Notes under the pieces: generated by a model | Databases searched by the model: none | The model's input: the letters and a program-made list of their open reading frames with translations, nothing else | Told to the model about the DNA's origin: nothing | Program-made: the position numbers and the translations under genes | In this document: piece by piece, positions 11,401 to 25,630 of the stretch | Position numbering within the stretch: the first letter of the stretch is position 1 | Layout: every line of letters begins with the position of its first letter | From: Dioscorea cayenensis subsp. rotundata | Lineage: Eukaryota > Streptophyta > Magnoliopsida > Dioscoreales > Dioscoreaceae | Assembly (NCBI RefSeq): GCF_009730915.1 | Contig: NC_052474.1 | Coordinates: 21,549,501-21,613,500, forward strand | DNA length: 64,000 nucleotides | Direction of reading: 5' to 3'

Positions 11401-14400
11401 TATCCAAATCTTTATATTTTCTCTAGGAGAGTGGTAGCTTATATTTGTAATCCCAAGATTGCTTCTGAATTCCTAAATTTATAATCAATAAATTCCTAGA
11501 TTTCTTCTTCTTAGATTTATTGCTCACTTGCATGTAAGAATATAAAACATGAGAATAATAATGTAGACCCAATTCCATATTAGGATTGAAAGATAAACAG
11601 GAATGACTACTTCACTCCCTTAACATTTGTTTAATCTAGAAAGCAATCATAACATAATTAAAAAGAAGGTGTGCATAGGTTTTAAAATAATAAAATTGCT
11701 TCCTTCAAGATTCACCTGGGTGGAATGATAGATAAAATTAAAGGCCATACTCCAAAAACCATATGCAAAACTTTGTCTGGTACCTATATTCGCCAACTTC
11801 ACAAGCCATTCCTGATACCTGCCATCAATATTCATAAGCAATAGTTGGTTTTATTGCACTTTATCCCATGAGATTTAACAAGATGATCATTACAGAGTGA
11901 GAGGCAGTCTTGCCTTCCAAATTCTTGTTTTTCTGTTCCATAGACTCGAACAGTCCTCACCAAAGATAGCGTCTCTTGTGCAACCTAGAGTCATATAAAA
12001 AATAAAAAAGTTTAAGCTAAATCTGCATGACATCACTAAATAAGAAATCAAACTTCAGGGACAAAAGAAAAAAAGAACCAAATTTGTACTTCATTAGCAC
12101 AAGCAGTGAACTCCTGAGTTAACCTCGCTGCTCTTTTCTGATACCTATAAGCGATGGAAAGGATGATTGAAAGCATATAAGCACCAAATAGTGTTGAACG
12201 AGTGATACATTAGTCTAGAGAATCACATGAAGAAAAAATAGGGAATGAATGATCTAGCGAAATCAAGGAACATGAACCTGGGTGATGAACATGCAAACAT
12301 AGTAGATATTAGACTTGTTCTTTGTGCTCAACATGATGGCCGAAATCTCAATATGCCCATTATATCAAATAAAAATAATTTGGTTGTCATGATGCCTACG
12401 ATAATTTATTGCACCTACCAGAAGAATGCATAAAGCCGAAAGGAATAGGTAGGTTTGACAAGGATTACCCCTCCAGCATCCAGGTTTTTGCATATTTAAC
12501 CATTCTCAAGCTATTTTGAGATGATGATGGAAAAACTAATCAACAAAGGTTACCCCACTTTACTAGTCTGGCCTACCTCCCAAAACTCAGCTTCCTGCCC
12601 ATCTCAAACATTTTCCCAGCAATTTTGAGATGAAAGCAGCATGTGGAAAACATTACAAACACTTCAGGTATTTTTGTGATAGCAAATCACACAAGATCTG
12701 AATCCATAAAGACATAGCCAATTCCTCAACAAAATGAATATGGTATTTGTATGGGTAGAGTAAATTCTTGGAGGAAAATTAAAGGTTATACAAGAGTAAT
12801 TTTAGCTTTATAGACCTAGCTGAGTAAAGCTAACTGGCATTTGGATTAAAGCAAGAGATACATAAAGGGATTGGTTATTCTACTACCGATAATCATCAGA
12901 AATTCAGAAGCGGCCTCCTACAGTGAAGAAGATAAGAAAATTGAATGCAAATTGTCTTTATTATTGCATAAATTGAATGCATGACTCTAAAAATATGCAT
13001 AAAAAGGAAAAGTACTTACCGGCCATAAAAGAGCATTATCGTTGATAGGGTAGAGCATATTAACAAAGTGGACAATGCTAGAGGTCTTGATAAGATAAAC
13101 AGATATGTTAATGCGCCCATCCCCTGTAATAGAATGATTATGTAAAAGTGAGTGGATTACATCGAAAGCCCTTTGAAATGCTTTAGATATTGTTTAATAG
13201 AATTATAACCTGAATAAAATTTCGAGAAATCATATTTAGATCACCGCTGATGACACGGGATACTTGTTGACAATCTGCCCCAAGTCTGCTAGTTAAATCA
13301 CCAACTGCCTCTTTATCAAAAAAGAATATGTCCTGTTTTGGGTTTAACATCAAACAAATATTACATACTATGGATGAAACGAAACAGTGCAATTTGAATT
13401 AATAAGAATTTATCAAGGAATGGGATCAAGTTACAATTATAACCTGAAAAAGGAGAGAGGAATATAGAGCTTCTCTCATTCTTTTAACCTGCCAAATCTC
13501 GGACAAGTATTGTCAAAAGTCCCCAATTAGTGAAAGAAATCCAAAAAAAAAAAGCAAATTCTAGCAAACAAATTATATTTTCAGAAATATTTGGAAAAGT
13601 GCATCAAATGTTACCAAAATCATGTTTGCAATGCTGAAAAAGCAACCTCGTAGACCACTGAAAATCACATAATCCATTTATGCCGTCAGGAACTTTCATA
13701 GATGATTAATGAAGGACTGCAACATCTCAACTTGTCAATTGAGATGAAAAAGTGCATACACCAAAAATATCAGCATCGGTCTCTCAGAATTTTCCATTTA
13801 AGATTTTGAGAAGAGTAGGCATTTAGACAAGTTTCAAAATGACACTGATTATCATGCATAATGGGCCTATGTTGCATACTTTCTGGGGATATTGCTGGCC
13901 ATTGCTCAATTTCCAAAAAGAAAATAACCTGAACAACAGCACTTTGGAAACAGAATCATATCTGTCAATGTGGGAGATGTACGAATGCATTAAATCATAT
14001 CAAAAGCTAGTAATGTTTCAACAGCATTATGGTCTGTGTCATCCATCTGTTAATTACATGATGGTTCAAAGAAGAAGCTGCCATGATAAAGATGACAGGG
14101 CCATGAATATTTTATTTGTCTCACAGAAAGTAAATTCAACAAAGGTACATGGAAAACAAGTGAAATAGAGTCTGACAAGATTTGCAATTATAAATATGAT
14201 AACATAAGCATGCAAGCCAAATATGGAAGTGGCCTAGTTACAGTCAAGCAGAGAAGAGATCAAGTGTGATTCTCATTGTTCATAATCTTAAGATACAAAA
14301 AAAGTAGGCTCTGATGTGCTCTGATGTGAGTCAAAATGTAATTTTTAGTTTAAGAACCCAAAAACTTAGAGATCATGAATGATAGTAGATTTGCTAGTCA

Positions 14401-17400
14401 TCTTATGAGAATAAATTCAGAAAAAGTGGCTTGTAAGATAGCTTCATCAGGACAAGCTAAAACTTCACCATGCTTGATAGCTTCTTTTGTGTTCAGTTAA
14501 GACATTTATAGCTTCTTTTGAGCTCAGTTAAGACTTTCAAAGCTGATTTATGATACCCGTTCATGAATGGCCAGTCATACTTTGTAATTGATGCAGATTA
14601 TAAGAGTTTCACTTCTTGTGGTTAGTGTACAAGTTCAGTTCTCACCATATGCTAAATTTTGGCTAAATTTTAACATTTATTACTTATAAATAAATAAGAT
14701 AGTGGCTTAGTTGCCTCTGAGTCCATTTACAATGGTGAGAATCGCTATACTATAAACAAAAGTAATCCATACAAGACAATTTGGTAAGTGCGTTTTTAAC
14801 AGAGAAATAAGAGAGAAATCCTACATGTAGCTTTCCTAAGAAAGCTCATGCCTCAGATTTCATTAAGATCACATTAGTTCAATGATGTCCCTTATCAATT
14901 AGATAAGATAACTAACCTGCAAATTCCTGAAGTTATACACAGCAAAATTACAAGCTTTGCATTTCTGTAGAATAGCATGCTTTCTCCACTCTGAGCAGAA
15001 AAAATAGATGCTGCCAAGAAATTTGGTATTGATATTTCTGAGAGCTGCACATGACTTGAAATGTAGAAAGGGTAAATGACTATAAAGCATAACATGTTCT
15101 ATTAACTATCAAGGGTGAACAGGAAAAACATATGTCCAATTATCAAATGTAAACTACTGATGTAATATAGCATTCTATGTTCAAAATTGTTCTGCCTTAA
15201 TATCAGTCTGGAAAACTAAGAGCATCCTTGAATCATCTAGTGCAGTCAAGCTGATAAATGGTGGATTTTCTAATTTAATAATTCCTTCTCCTTCTTTCCA
15301 CAGTCTGTTACTTTTGGGTAGCATATCACAATTAACTCCTTTTCTAATGGTGGATTTTCTGCTTTCATGATTTCTTTTCCTTCTTCCTGCAATCTGCTTT
15401 CGACTAGCATACCACAGTTAAGATATCTTATACATTATGGAGTTCTGAATCTTAAGAAAAAGATAAAACATGATTTGGAGAACCATCCAATTTATTGACT
15501 GCAGAACAGCAGCATTTGATTCACAAACCCAGGATTGCTTTTGGGGATTGCATCTTATAATGATGTCGATGAGGCCATCAATGATGAACAGGCTAAAAAT
15601 ATGCCGTCAAATAGATATTAATCGTACGGTTACCAGTTAAAAGTGAAAATCGAGATAATAAGAAACAAAAGGAATATGAAAACAGAAACCCATTAGAGCT
15701 GTTTCTCAAGTATTTTATTGAAATTGATCCCAGTGATATGATTTCATAGAATCCTCTATGAAAAAGCTTCCCCAAATATAGTCGTTTGTCTAATATTGCA
15801 TTTCAAAAATTTGAATTGCCACTGAGGGCTAAAACATAACAGATACAGGCATTCTAAATGTTACTAAGTGTAATAGAATAACCCATAAATATAACGTAAC
15901 ACATACAAAATGCACTAGCCGTGCTTGCTTTTGCATCTATCCAGAAATGCTAAGACTGAGCTACCCAATAATGAGCAGATATAGAGACAGCATTGACCAC
16001 TTTTAAGCCATTATAACACCCTGATCTGAAGGATGACCACTAGTACTGAACCTGTTGACAATTATGTAGTCATTATAAATGTTAGTTAGATGTCATTCAT
16101 TGTTGTTAAAAACATGGATCAAAATGACATGAAATGTTTCCAATGCGGATAAATGTAATAACCTGTTGATAATTTTTCTGAAAGATGGGCACATATTCCT
16201 AATCTTAACTTCAGTATATTTGCTAAAAAAACCATAAGATATGTGATCAGAAATGTGATCCGCTCCATAGTTGAGCCATCTTTTGGCCTACTTTTAATCA
16301 CCATGTTGTATGTTGAGGATGCATTGGTGGCAACTAAAGCAGCTAAATTGGCAGAGGGGTTGCTGACAGGACAGTGAAGATCATGGCCTGATTCTTCAGT
16401 ATTTTAGATTTTCATGTTTCTTATTTACATTACGATTCTATTTACGTTATGATTCTGTTTTAGACTTTCACCTAATTAGGACCCTCTAACTAGAGATTTG
16501 ATAATTTTCGAGCTATTTAAAGGGCTGTTGCTAATAAGCGAATCAAGCATAAAGTAAGACAGCCATTGAAATATATATATATATATATATATATATAATA
16601 AAGTGGGTGGTGATTTAGATTTGGCTTTGTGTTTGGGACCACATTTTCAAACTTGTGCCTTTGCTTGCTAATAACTAAATGGCATCCATTTTTTGTGCAA
16701 CCCACAACCCAATTTTAGCCTGAACTACTCACATCTATTACCAAAGTGAGATGAAGGCAAGCTCCCATAGTCTTTGTTTTCAGTTTATATTTAGTGGAAA
16801 ATATAGCAGAGTTTCCCATCGCTGTGAAAATAATGATCAACCTTTCATAGGATCAATTTAGCACAACTGCCAGAGGATTATGCACTCCCCTCATTGCCAG
16901 AGGATCAAGTCAAAATCAACTATATTATTTCCTCTCAATTTAAAGAAGGGTTGCTCTTCGCACATTGAAATCAACTAGTGTGATAATCTATGCTAAGGAT
17001 CTATCTCCATGAATTAGCTTTAATCAAAGGCTATGGATTAGCTTAATCAAGGGATATGAATTAGCTTTTCAAAATATATCTCGGGATGATCATAAAAAAT
17101 TTATAAATACAAGATTATATAGACCTCAAGGTAGTCAACATATTTATTTATTTAGTTTCCAATTTAACTTAATATGAAAAACACAGGTAGCAATAAACTA
17201 ATGACTTTGATTAGGGATTGGACCCATAAATTACAACTAACAGGGGAACAAACTACTCTCAACCCACAACCCCACCTAAATCACTTGCAGAGAATTTTTG
17301 GAATATTTCTTTGGGTTGTAGACTCCCAACCAAAGTCCGCTAAGTAATTAGCATATCCGCATTAATGATATAATGAAAACTATAGAAGGGGGATCCTACT

Positions 17401-18425
17401 ACTGCATAAAATTCAATTAAATTTCCAAAACTAATTACCTGGCATACACAAAAATGTGAATTGAAAATGCATGTATACGCAAGTAAATTTTCATGTCTAC
17501 GTGTTTTTGACTTGAAGCATGAAACAAAACATATGGCACCTAGGTATAGAAGTGAGATACATTTGCATTCACAATGAAGAATGCATGACAAGCCAAGTTT
17601 ACAAGATGCAAGTGGAGAACGCCATCAATGTGTGCTTTACTATTACTAATGATTTCTACTTCATCAGGCATGATCTTTACAAACCATTTATAAACCTATC
17701 ATATGATCTAAAATCTCATCACAGTTGATTCATTAAAATGTCATTTGAATAAGCCAGTCAACCTTAGACAAAACACACTATTTTCATTGCAACACAAAGC
17801 ATCAAACTATAGAGGAAAAAAAACAGGGGAGGCATTAGTTCATAATCAGCAACAAGAACAGGCAGATCCAAAGCAAATCAAACCACAAAGTGAAAGATAA
17901 AGGGGAAAACAACAAGCATACCGCCGCAGTAACAAGAGCAGCAGAAGCCGCAAAGATGATCCATCGTTCACCCGCCACCATCATCCACATTCGCCGAAGC
18001 ACATAAATTGCTGATGACGCTGACTTCTGCGCATCAATACCAACCTCTTTTTCCTGTTCATCAAGCCTCCACCAACTCCCACCAGGCAACACAGAGAGAA
18101 CCAACTTAATCCCAGCCTGCACCCTCTCAAGCCTTCCCCCGCGCAAGTCTCCATTTTTCCCAAGGTTATCTTGGAAGGGAAATCCATTGACGGAGGAGGA
18201 GGAGGAAGGCGAAGACGATGCTGCCCGTGGAGGTGAGAGGTGATGGCGGCCAAGACGAATGGTAGAGGAATGGAAACGTCTATTGCTCGTAAGGAGAGAA
18301 AGCTTGGAAGGTGGGTAGCGTGGAAGGAGAAGGAGAGGAAGGGATGATGAAGAAGAAGAAGAGGAACAGCAGCATGAGCTCATGCCACCATTGATGCGAT
18401 TCAAGGAGGTAATCGAAGAAGCCAT
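8482..18425 (-). CDS. ABCB26: ABCB26-like plastid half-ABC transporter, transmembrane domain only
   Basis: Exons on the minus strand: 18425-17922, 15044-14917, 13657-13615, 13488-13444, 13332-13210, 13123-13020, 12144-12090, 11984-11914, 11818-11716, 9141-8931 and 8579-8482. All phases join, giving 494 codons plus TGA. Residues 1-60 are Ser-rich and transit-peptide-like, fitting the chloroplast location known for this family. Residues about 169-460 match the ABCB26/TAP-like membrane domain: LSEISIPNFLAASIF, FDKEAVGDLTSRLGADCQQV, YGTEKQEF and LTAEQLTKFLLYSEWLIY, then VGDNWSSLMQSIGASEKVF. The last exon retains only a trace of the family sequence (about GQIDV) before diverging into a short tail. 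The whole nucleotide-binding domain (Walker A, signature, Walker B, about 230 residues) is absent here. The start codon was chosen because the upstream in-frame leader is a low-complexity GA tract. The intron after exon 8 has a GC donor. The gene is either a truncated pseudogene or a membrane-domain-only protein. Confidence 0.85.
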
Positions 18426-18489
18426 TGATGAGATCTCCGTTCTCTCTCTCTCTTTCTCTTTCTCTCGATTTTTTTTCTTAACAAGTAAC

Positions 18490-18646
18490 AACAAGAGGTT
18501 ATGAAAAAGTTTTATCTAAATTTTTTCATGGTGTGTGTGTTTGAGGCTATCATCCAATGGTTTTTGAGTTTTTTTGTATTTTCAATATATTGATTTTTAT
18601 TATATATATATATATATATATATATATTTGATGGGTTAACAATCAA

Positions 18647-18678
<32 letters not shown>

Positions 18679-20308
18679 TGTTTTGTTTAATATCATATTT
18701 ATTTCATGGGTAAAATCATTCATGTAGATAAAAATGAAGCTATATTTAGATATTAAAAGATATAGAATATCAAAGAAAATAATGTGGAAAATAGGATACC
18801 AAAAAAAAAATTGTGAATAATTTTTATTATTGTATAATTATTGTGGATTGATTTTTAAAATAATAATTAAATTGGAATTTGATGTGAGAAGTCTTTTTCT
18901 TGGAATTGGGGGTTACTTTGAGGCGGATAGTATGGTATTTTTTCAGTTGCTTACAAGCAACAAGAAGGAGAAAACCAAAATAATGGAAAACATCTATAAA
19001 ACCAAATAATGGAAAACATCTATATTCAAGTCTACAACTCAACTTGATTTTTTTTTTTTCTTAAATCTATTTACTTATTGAGGAGTTTAATTAAAAAAAA
19101 CCATTTTAAGTTAGAAAGTGATTTTGACACTATGTTTTTTTTTAAAAAAAATAGGTGATAAGCACTTACATTTAAGGGAAGTTAAATGTGTGCATAGACA
19201 TAGAGCACAACTGCAAGTTTAATAATCATTTTTATGGTCTTATTTTAAGTGAGTTTTGGGGCTTTATTTTAATTTTTTTCCGAAACAAACAATTTACGTA
19301 AGAGATTTAATGTCAGCATAGAATGAAAAATAAGAGGAAAAAAACGTGGCTGAGGATTGTGTTATTTGAAAAATGATGAGTTAGTTAATTTTAAAAAAAA
19401 ATTGATTGAGAGAAGCAGGTTGGATAATCATGATTGAAGAGTCACTATTGAGATATTAATCGTATGGTTGTGATGCGAGAACTGTGAATCTCATTTGATA
19501 TTGTTTATCACAAACAAGCGTCTTTAGAAGACAAACTGACCATATATATATATATATATATATTATGATGTTTGAGGTTTTGCCCTTGAGCAATAAAAAA
19601 CTATTAATTATAAAATATTAGTTTAAATTACTCTAACATGTGAAATTTAAAAAGTCTAAAGATGGTTTAAGGCAACAAGTAGCTTTGGAAATGAAGGTCA
19701 TTTATCTTTTTTGTTTTTCATTTTTTTTTTACACAAGTGACAAAAGAATAAGTAGGTATAGAAATACACTAATTATAATGACTTAACAATTTTTTTAAAA
19801 TTTATCATATGAGATGAGCTAACAAGTGAGCTAATGAAGACTTGTCATACATGTCTAATAAGATATAACAGAGACTATAACTCAATAATGGTAAATTATT
19901 TTGTCATATAACACTAAAAGACAGAGAATACGATAGAGTATATACACTAAGATCCAGTAAACAGTGAATAAACTCATTAAATAATGTATAGAAAGTTTTA
20001 TTATTATACATAAGTACGAGTTTTTGATCATACGCCTGCTCAAGCACTACTGAATGGCTTATTAGTGCACTAAGCACACGCTTCATTGTCACATACATTC
20101 ATCTTTTAAAAGGGTTAATGTGTCAAACTTACGTCACACCTGAGACTAAAAGACCAAAGCGTGTTTTTTTGTATATACGAGTAAACGTAATCCATGAACG
20201 TTCATAAAATGTTAGTGTCACTATTCATCTGCACAATGCAACTGAGATCAAAATTCTCCGGCATTGCAGAGGCTATTGTGGAGATTCATAGATGACGCGG
20301 CCTCTCTC

Positions 20309-20347
<39 letters not shown>

Positions 20348-20589
20348 TATATATAAAGGAAGTATTTGAAACAAATACAAAAATGTAGAATGGCGTGGAG
20401 TGAAGGATCTCTACGGCTAAACAAGGAAGGCAACGTCTACACGACATATAATATAACACAAAAGAAGATGAGACGTTTCCCCCTTTCTCTCCCCCCAAAT
20501 CCCTATCCCTTGAAATCTAGCCCACACTTTTTCAATAAACCCCCTCAACATTGGTAAAATTATAGCAGATAGCTCCTAGAGGAGGAGCC
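18490..20589. other. Divergent intergenic region between two plastid-protein genes
   Basis: Contains (TA)n tracts at about 18602-18628, 18647-18671 and 19543-19562. A block at about 20100-20355 ends in (TTA)n plus (TA)n and resembles other dispersed blocks in the window (27421, 30826, 38113). No gene is supported. The GA/CT-rich tract at 18440-18472 lies in the ABCB26-like leader. The TPR gene promoter presumably lies in 20360-20589. Confidence 0.5.
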
Positions 20590-22312
20590 ATGGCCGCCAC
20601 CGTCGTGCTTGGGAATCTAAACCTTGCTCTACTCATCGACGCTACTGCCCCGAGGAACGCCGTCGGGGAACGAGGAAGGAGCTGGTCGCCGGAAATGGTG
20701 ATTAGTTGGGCTAAGAGAGAGCTGGCTACGTCGCCTGTGGCTTGCCATGGTAGGAGTTTCCAAGATTACGACGTTGCCGGAGGGGAGGCGCCGCGGATGG
20801 TTAACCATCGGAGGAGAGGAGTCAATTCCTCCTCCAAAGTCGGGGCTGTGGGATCGGATGGCGGCAACGGAGGTGGGGATGAGGATGATTTGGAGATGAA
20901 GCTGAGGAGCCGGCTGAAGGATTTGGAGGAGATGAAGGAGCTCGAAAGGAGAGCTGAGGAATTGCAGCGCAGCGTTTCCGGTGAGGGTTCTGAGGAGGAT
21001 GGGGATGGGCCGGAGTCCGAGGAGGAGAAGCGCGAGAGGGTTAAAAGAGAGCTCGAAAAGGTCTGCAAGCTCTTAAAAATTCTTCCTTTTTTATTTTTTT
21101 GGAATTGATGAATTTATTTCTGAGAGAAGTTCGATTCTTGTTTGATTCTTTCTGTGAATATTTCTGCATTTTTCCCCCATTTCTCTTGATTTATTGATTG
21201 TGAATAGCAGCACCTTGCTTTTGATTACCTAACAATTGATAAATGGCAAGCACTGATGATGATGTATTTGCGGTGTTTCCTTTGCTAAGAATAGCTGGCC
21301 AAGGAGCAGGCTGAACGGAGGGAGACAGCTGAATTGATGTTTGAGCTGGGGCAGAAAGCATATGGGAAGGGTATGTATGCGCGGGCAATTGAGTTTTTGG
21401 AAGCTGCATTGACCATAATCCCAAGACCCACGGCTTTTGGTGGCGAGGTAGTTTGAGAGCATTCATTTCATTCTGATGTTCTTTATTATGTTCGACCTTC
21501 AATGCGAGAAAGGGCACATTTTTATACTGCAAATTCGGTGCTTTTCAATTCACCATTTGATTTGGCTGGAATTGGTCTATTTAGTTATGAAACATAAGCA
21601 TGTGAGAAAGTTAGTTATCCCAGCTTTGATTACTATTATGCATGGATTTGTATCTAGCATGTTTTTTTTTTCAGATTTGTTTAGTGCTTAAGTCTGTCAA
21701 CTTCTGTTGTTTTAGATTCAAATATGGCTTGCTATGGCATATGAAGCCAACAATCGTCACCGAGATTGCATTGCTCTATATCAGCAGTTGGAGAAAAAAC
21801 ATCCAAGTATCAGCATTAGACGCCAGGCTGCTGAACTTCGATATATCCTTGAAGCTCCAAAGCTGAAAATATCCAAGGATGAAATGGTCACCATACCTTT
21901 GATTGGCTCTAGTTATGACTGGTAAGCTTTCTCATGAGGGATCAATCTATTTTCTTTGATTAAATAAGCATGATTAAATTTGGGCGGCTTATGCAATTAT
22001 GTTCAGATTTTGCTTTCCTCATAAAATGGTATATCTGGTTCATAAAAGTTGTCTCCAGCTGTTATATTGTTTTTAAGTTTATTTATTGGATTTTCATGCT
22101 GTCTCTGAAATTTTAGTTAGGTGAAAATATTTAGTCTTGAATTCTGAATTGGTTCCTATGTCATGAAAATTACATGTGAAGAGTGTTTTATAGATATAGC
22201 TATTGATGGGAGCATCCCAAATCTGTAGTAAGTCGCATTATTTGGCTTGTTTCTGGTGTTAGATGTTGTCTCAGAACAAAGCAATTTGTGTTTTCTTAAA
22301 TTTGAGTGTTAG

Positions 22313-22368
<56 letters not shown>

Positions 22369-24844
22369 CTGTTCTTGACGGGTGGGGGTGTGCGAGTCTG
22401 ATAGGTTTGTTTGTGAATTTTGTTTTGAGTATGATTTGAACAATAGGCATTGAAGTTAATATCAGTTTTTATTTAGATAAGTCCTTGTTGTTCTCTTGAT
22501 TCCTAAGTCCATTTAGTATTCAAACTTTGCTTTGATATGGTCTCTAATGCCCAAAAAAAAAAGAAGAAGAAGGAGAAGAAGAAGAAGAAAGGGAGGTAGA
22601 CCTGTTATTAGGAATCAGTGAATGAATAAGTTCACTTCCAGTGTTACACTGCCCTCAGTGGGTGCGGTTGCTTTAGTTTCCTAAGTGTGATTGCTTAGAA
22701 CTTCTAGCTGGTTAATCTGCGTGGAAACTGTAAATAACACTTATATATCCTCATAAAATTTCTCTTTTTATGTCTACTCCTACAAAGTTAGGATCACTTT
22801 TTGGATTGCTTTACCGGTAAGAAAACTAAACATGTTTCTTAATGTTTAGAAACGAGTCCCAACTAACAATTGCTTGTCGTAAGATTTGCTTAGTGATTGG
22901 TTGTTTTGAGGAAATTCAAGTTATCAGTTGGTCTAGTAAGTTGCAGAAAAAGCTTAATGTGGTGTCATGGATCATGGATCCTTAAAAATACAACAAAGAA
23001 AGATAGGGTTATAATGATGGGCTGATGAAATATCCGATAATTTGGCTGAAAGTTCTATATAAATGTTGAGATAGAACAACCCACTTTGTATAAACTAGCT
23101 GTTAAGTGTCTGGTTGTGTTTGTAAATGAGACCTTAAAGCCTGATTATTTTTAATTGAATAGTCAGTCAAGTTTGTATAGTTTAATTAGGCAGAAACTTT
23201 AAATAAAGTATTTTTAGATTGAGCCAATAGAACTCTTTGCAGTGAGGTTTCTCATCTTAGTACTTGTTTAATCTGCACTTTATTATGAATGAATTCAAAA
23301 TTTTTTTTGGTTGTATACATGTATTGATACTGTTGCTATACACCTAGACACAAATGGAGCATGTAAATATGTTACTGTATCTTGATTTTTATTTTTTCAA
23401 TGGCCATGCTTTTATTGGACAGCAACAGCCATATCGGTGTGATGAAGTCATTGGAGCAAACTCAAGCATTAGATGCCTGAACCTTCAATAAATAAGTTCA
23501 CTGACCATCTTTCATCTGGTGTCTGCAAGTGTATTAGGATTACGACCTAAAATTGCTATATGGCATAATATAGTTAGGAACGCCATGCAACACACCATTC
23601 AGTCTTCTTGGTTGATTGCTTTTTGATAAGTTGGATGGTAGTTTGGTGGTATTATATCTTAATGAGAAAAATTGAGATAATCTAAAATGCATAATAAGAA
23701 CACAGGGAAATGGGTTCTAGGAGAAGCAATGGGATTGTGCAACTTATTCTGCTCAAGGTTTTGGTGCCTCCTGCTTGGAGAGGCCTGACGTTTTTTTTTG
23801 TGATGTGCAGGTTTACATCTCCATAGAACCTAGTACCCTGCTTTTTGGACCAAGATTTTCTACTGGTTATTTAGGCAAATAGGATACATCTAGTTAAGTT
23901 TTCTTTGATATTAACACACCGATAACAACAATGGCAGAAGCACTTTATCTAAAAGATATTCTTGATTTTCATATATCCTACATTGTTGAGCATGCAGAAT
24001 GATGTAAATCAGTAAACGGCCTCATGAAAGTAACAGACAGGATTGTTGAGGTCCTTGTTCTACACTTAAATATATGAAGTGGCCACTTGTTGAAATACGC
24101 AATGTTGAGTGGTTGGCCGTCTTAAGAACTCCTGAGGTGTTGCATCATGATGGTGTTAAGCTGTATGGGTGGGCTGTTTGTTGTTGTTCAATGTTATCAA
24201 TCAAATTGAACTTTAATTCTTTGTGCTGCTGTCTTCTCAACTTTCGTTCGACTTGCAATCAGAATCCTTTTTCCGAATTAATCTGGTCCTCTGTGTGTAA
24301 TTTTTCCTTCATACAATTTCTCTCATATGCCTGTCTACATTTACGATTATTTTGGAGAAGTCCTCTGGCTACCCTGAAACTTCAAATGGATTAAAATTCA
24401 CATGCTATATTTGAAAGCTGTTCCTTCTTTCTGACTTTCATTTTACACCGGCAAATAACTGAGGTAGAGAGCACTCAACTAGGGCAAAATTATTTTCCTT
24501 GCAATGCAGTAGTTATCCAATGAATGTTGTGACTTTTTAAATGTGTCAAACTTAATCTTCATTTGCAGTTGCATGAGATCTTCAAACTACATGCAAAGTA
24601 TTCTTAAGTAACTATTAATATTTGTGATAATTCTAGGTATGCCGGTTCATGGAGTGACAAGTACAAGAATCGGGGCCAGAGAAGAAAGGTGACAACAACC
24701 GACGAACTTCCTTCATCAAGGGACCTCCTCGGTGACTTCTTGGTCTGGCGCCCGCCAACCGGCTGGGAAAAAAACCGTGCCTTCTGGATTACCCTTACAT
24801 TGTGGCTGGGCTTACTTGGAACTGCCCTTCTCTTGCAGCAGTGA
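20590..24844 (+). CDS. Plastid TPR-domain protein with C-terminal membrane anchor
   Basis: Four exons: 20590-21060, 21295-21447, 21716-21921 and 24637-24844. Their phases join to 345 aa. The ATG has a strong context (GAGCCATGGCC). The N-terminus resembles a plastid transit peptide. Residues about 100-165 are highly charged and probably coiled coil (KLRSRLKDLEEMKELERRAE). Residues about 167-240 form a TPR-like helical pair: ELMFELGQKAYGKGMYARAI, then IQIWLAMAYEANNRHRDCIA and LYQQLEKKHP. The C-terminus is a hydrophobic helix (FWITLTLWLGLLGTALLL) ending QQ-stop. This fits a small plant-specific family of chloroplast TPR proteins, but I do not know its specific function. The third intron (2.7 kb) contains a long (TTA)n tract. 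TPRs usually mediate protein binding; plastid-membrane location is inferred. Confidence 0.88.
22314..22366 (+). repeat. (TTA)n microsatellite in TPR gene intron 3
   Basis: An uninterrupted run of ATT/TTA triplets of about 50 bp. It lies inside the large third intron, so it does not affect coding. Confidence 0.95.
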
Positions 24845-25599
24845 GCCTTCATGGTTGATGCTAACCTGTGAATGGAGCACCACTTTTATGTGTAGTATTT
24901 CCAGTTCAAGCATGTATATGTCATAGTTAATTCTGTATATTTTTATAAAATTTTAGTCTCTTCCAAAAGCAAGCCATGTAATAATGTAAATTTCTTATCT
25001 GAAGCATACTGGTGAATTTCTTTGCCAAACAAATACATGGTTCTTGTCTGTTCAGAAAGTGTGAGGTATATCAAGCAGGATCTATTTAATCAAATAGAAA
25101 TTCATACTATATCAATATTATATTAATAATATTCTCTATATTCTTTTTTACTTGTCACGTTTTGGAATTTTTTTTTTTATTTGTCACATAAAAATTTTGT
25201 ACAATATTAAATAATTTTTTTCAAATTTATTTTTTAATTTAATTTATTTGTATAATTTTTAATAAATTACAATCAACTAAACATTAATTCATATATTCTA
25301 CATAGAGGTAGTTTGAAAGAGTAATCGAATTTTTTATAAAATATAGGTAATTAATTAATTTTAATTATTTTTTTTAATAAATATGATAAATAAAAAGGGA
25401 CGATGAGTATATAAAATTTTAAATTCTTGCCAAAATCTCATAAACCAAAAACTGTTACTAAGAGTTAAATTACAAAACTGCATGCATCATGCATGAAAAC
25501 TTCCAAGCCAAAATAGTCAAGTGATAATGTCCTTCCAGTTCTAATCTTGAGCCATCCACAAAACATGTGGTTGGTTCTTATCTCACAACAGCACCAATT

Positions 25600-25630
<31 letters not shown>

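Noticed and set aside
13839..14168. 109-aa plus-strand frame
   Set aside because: Antisense within intron 2 of the ABCB26-like gene, with no recognisable features.
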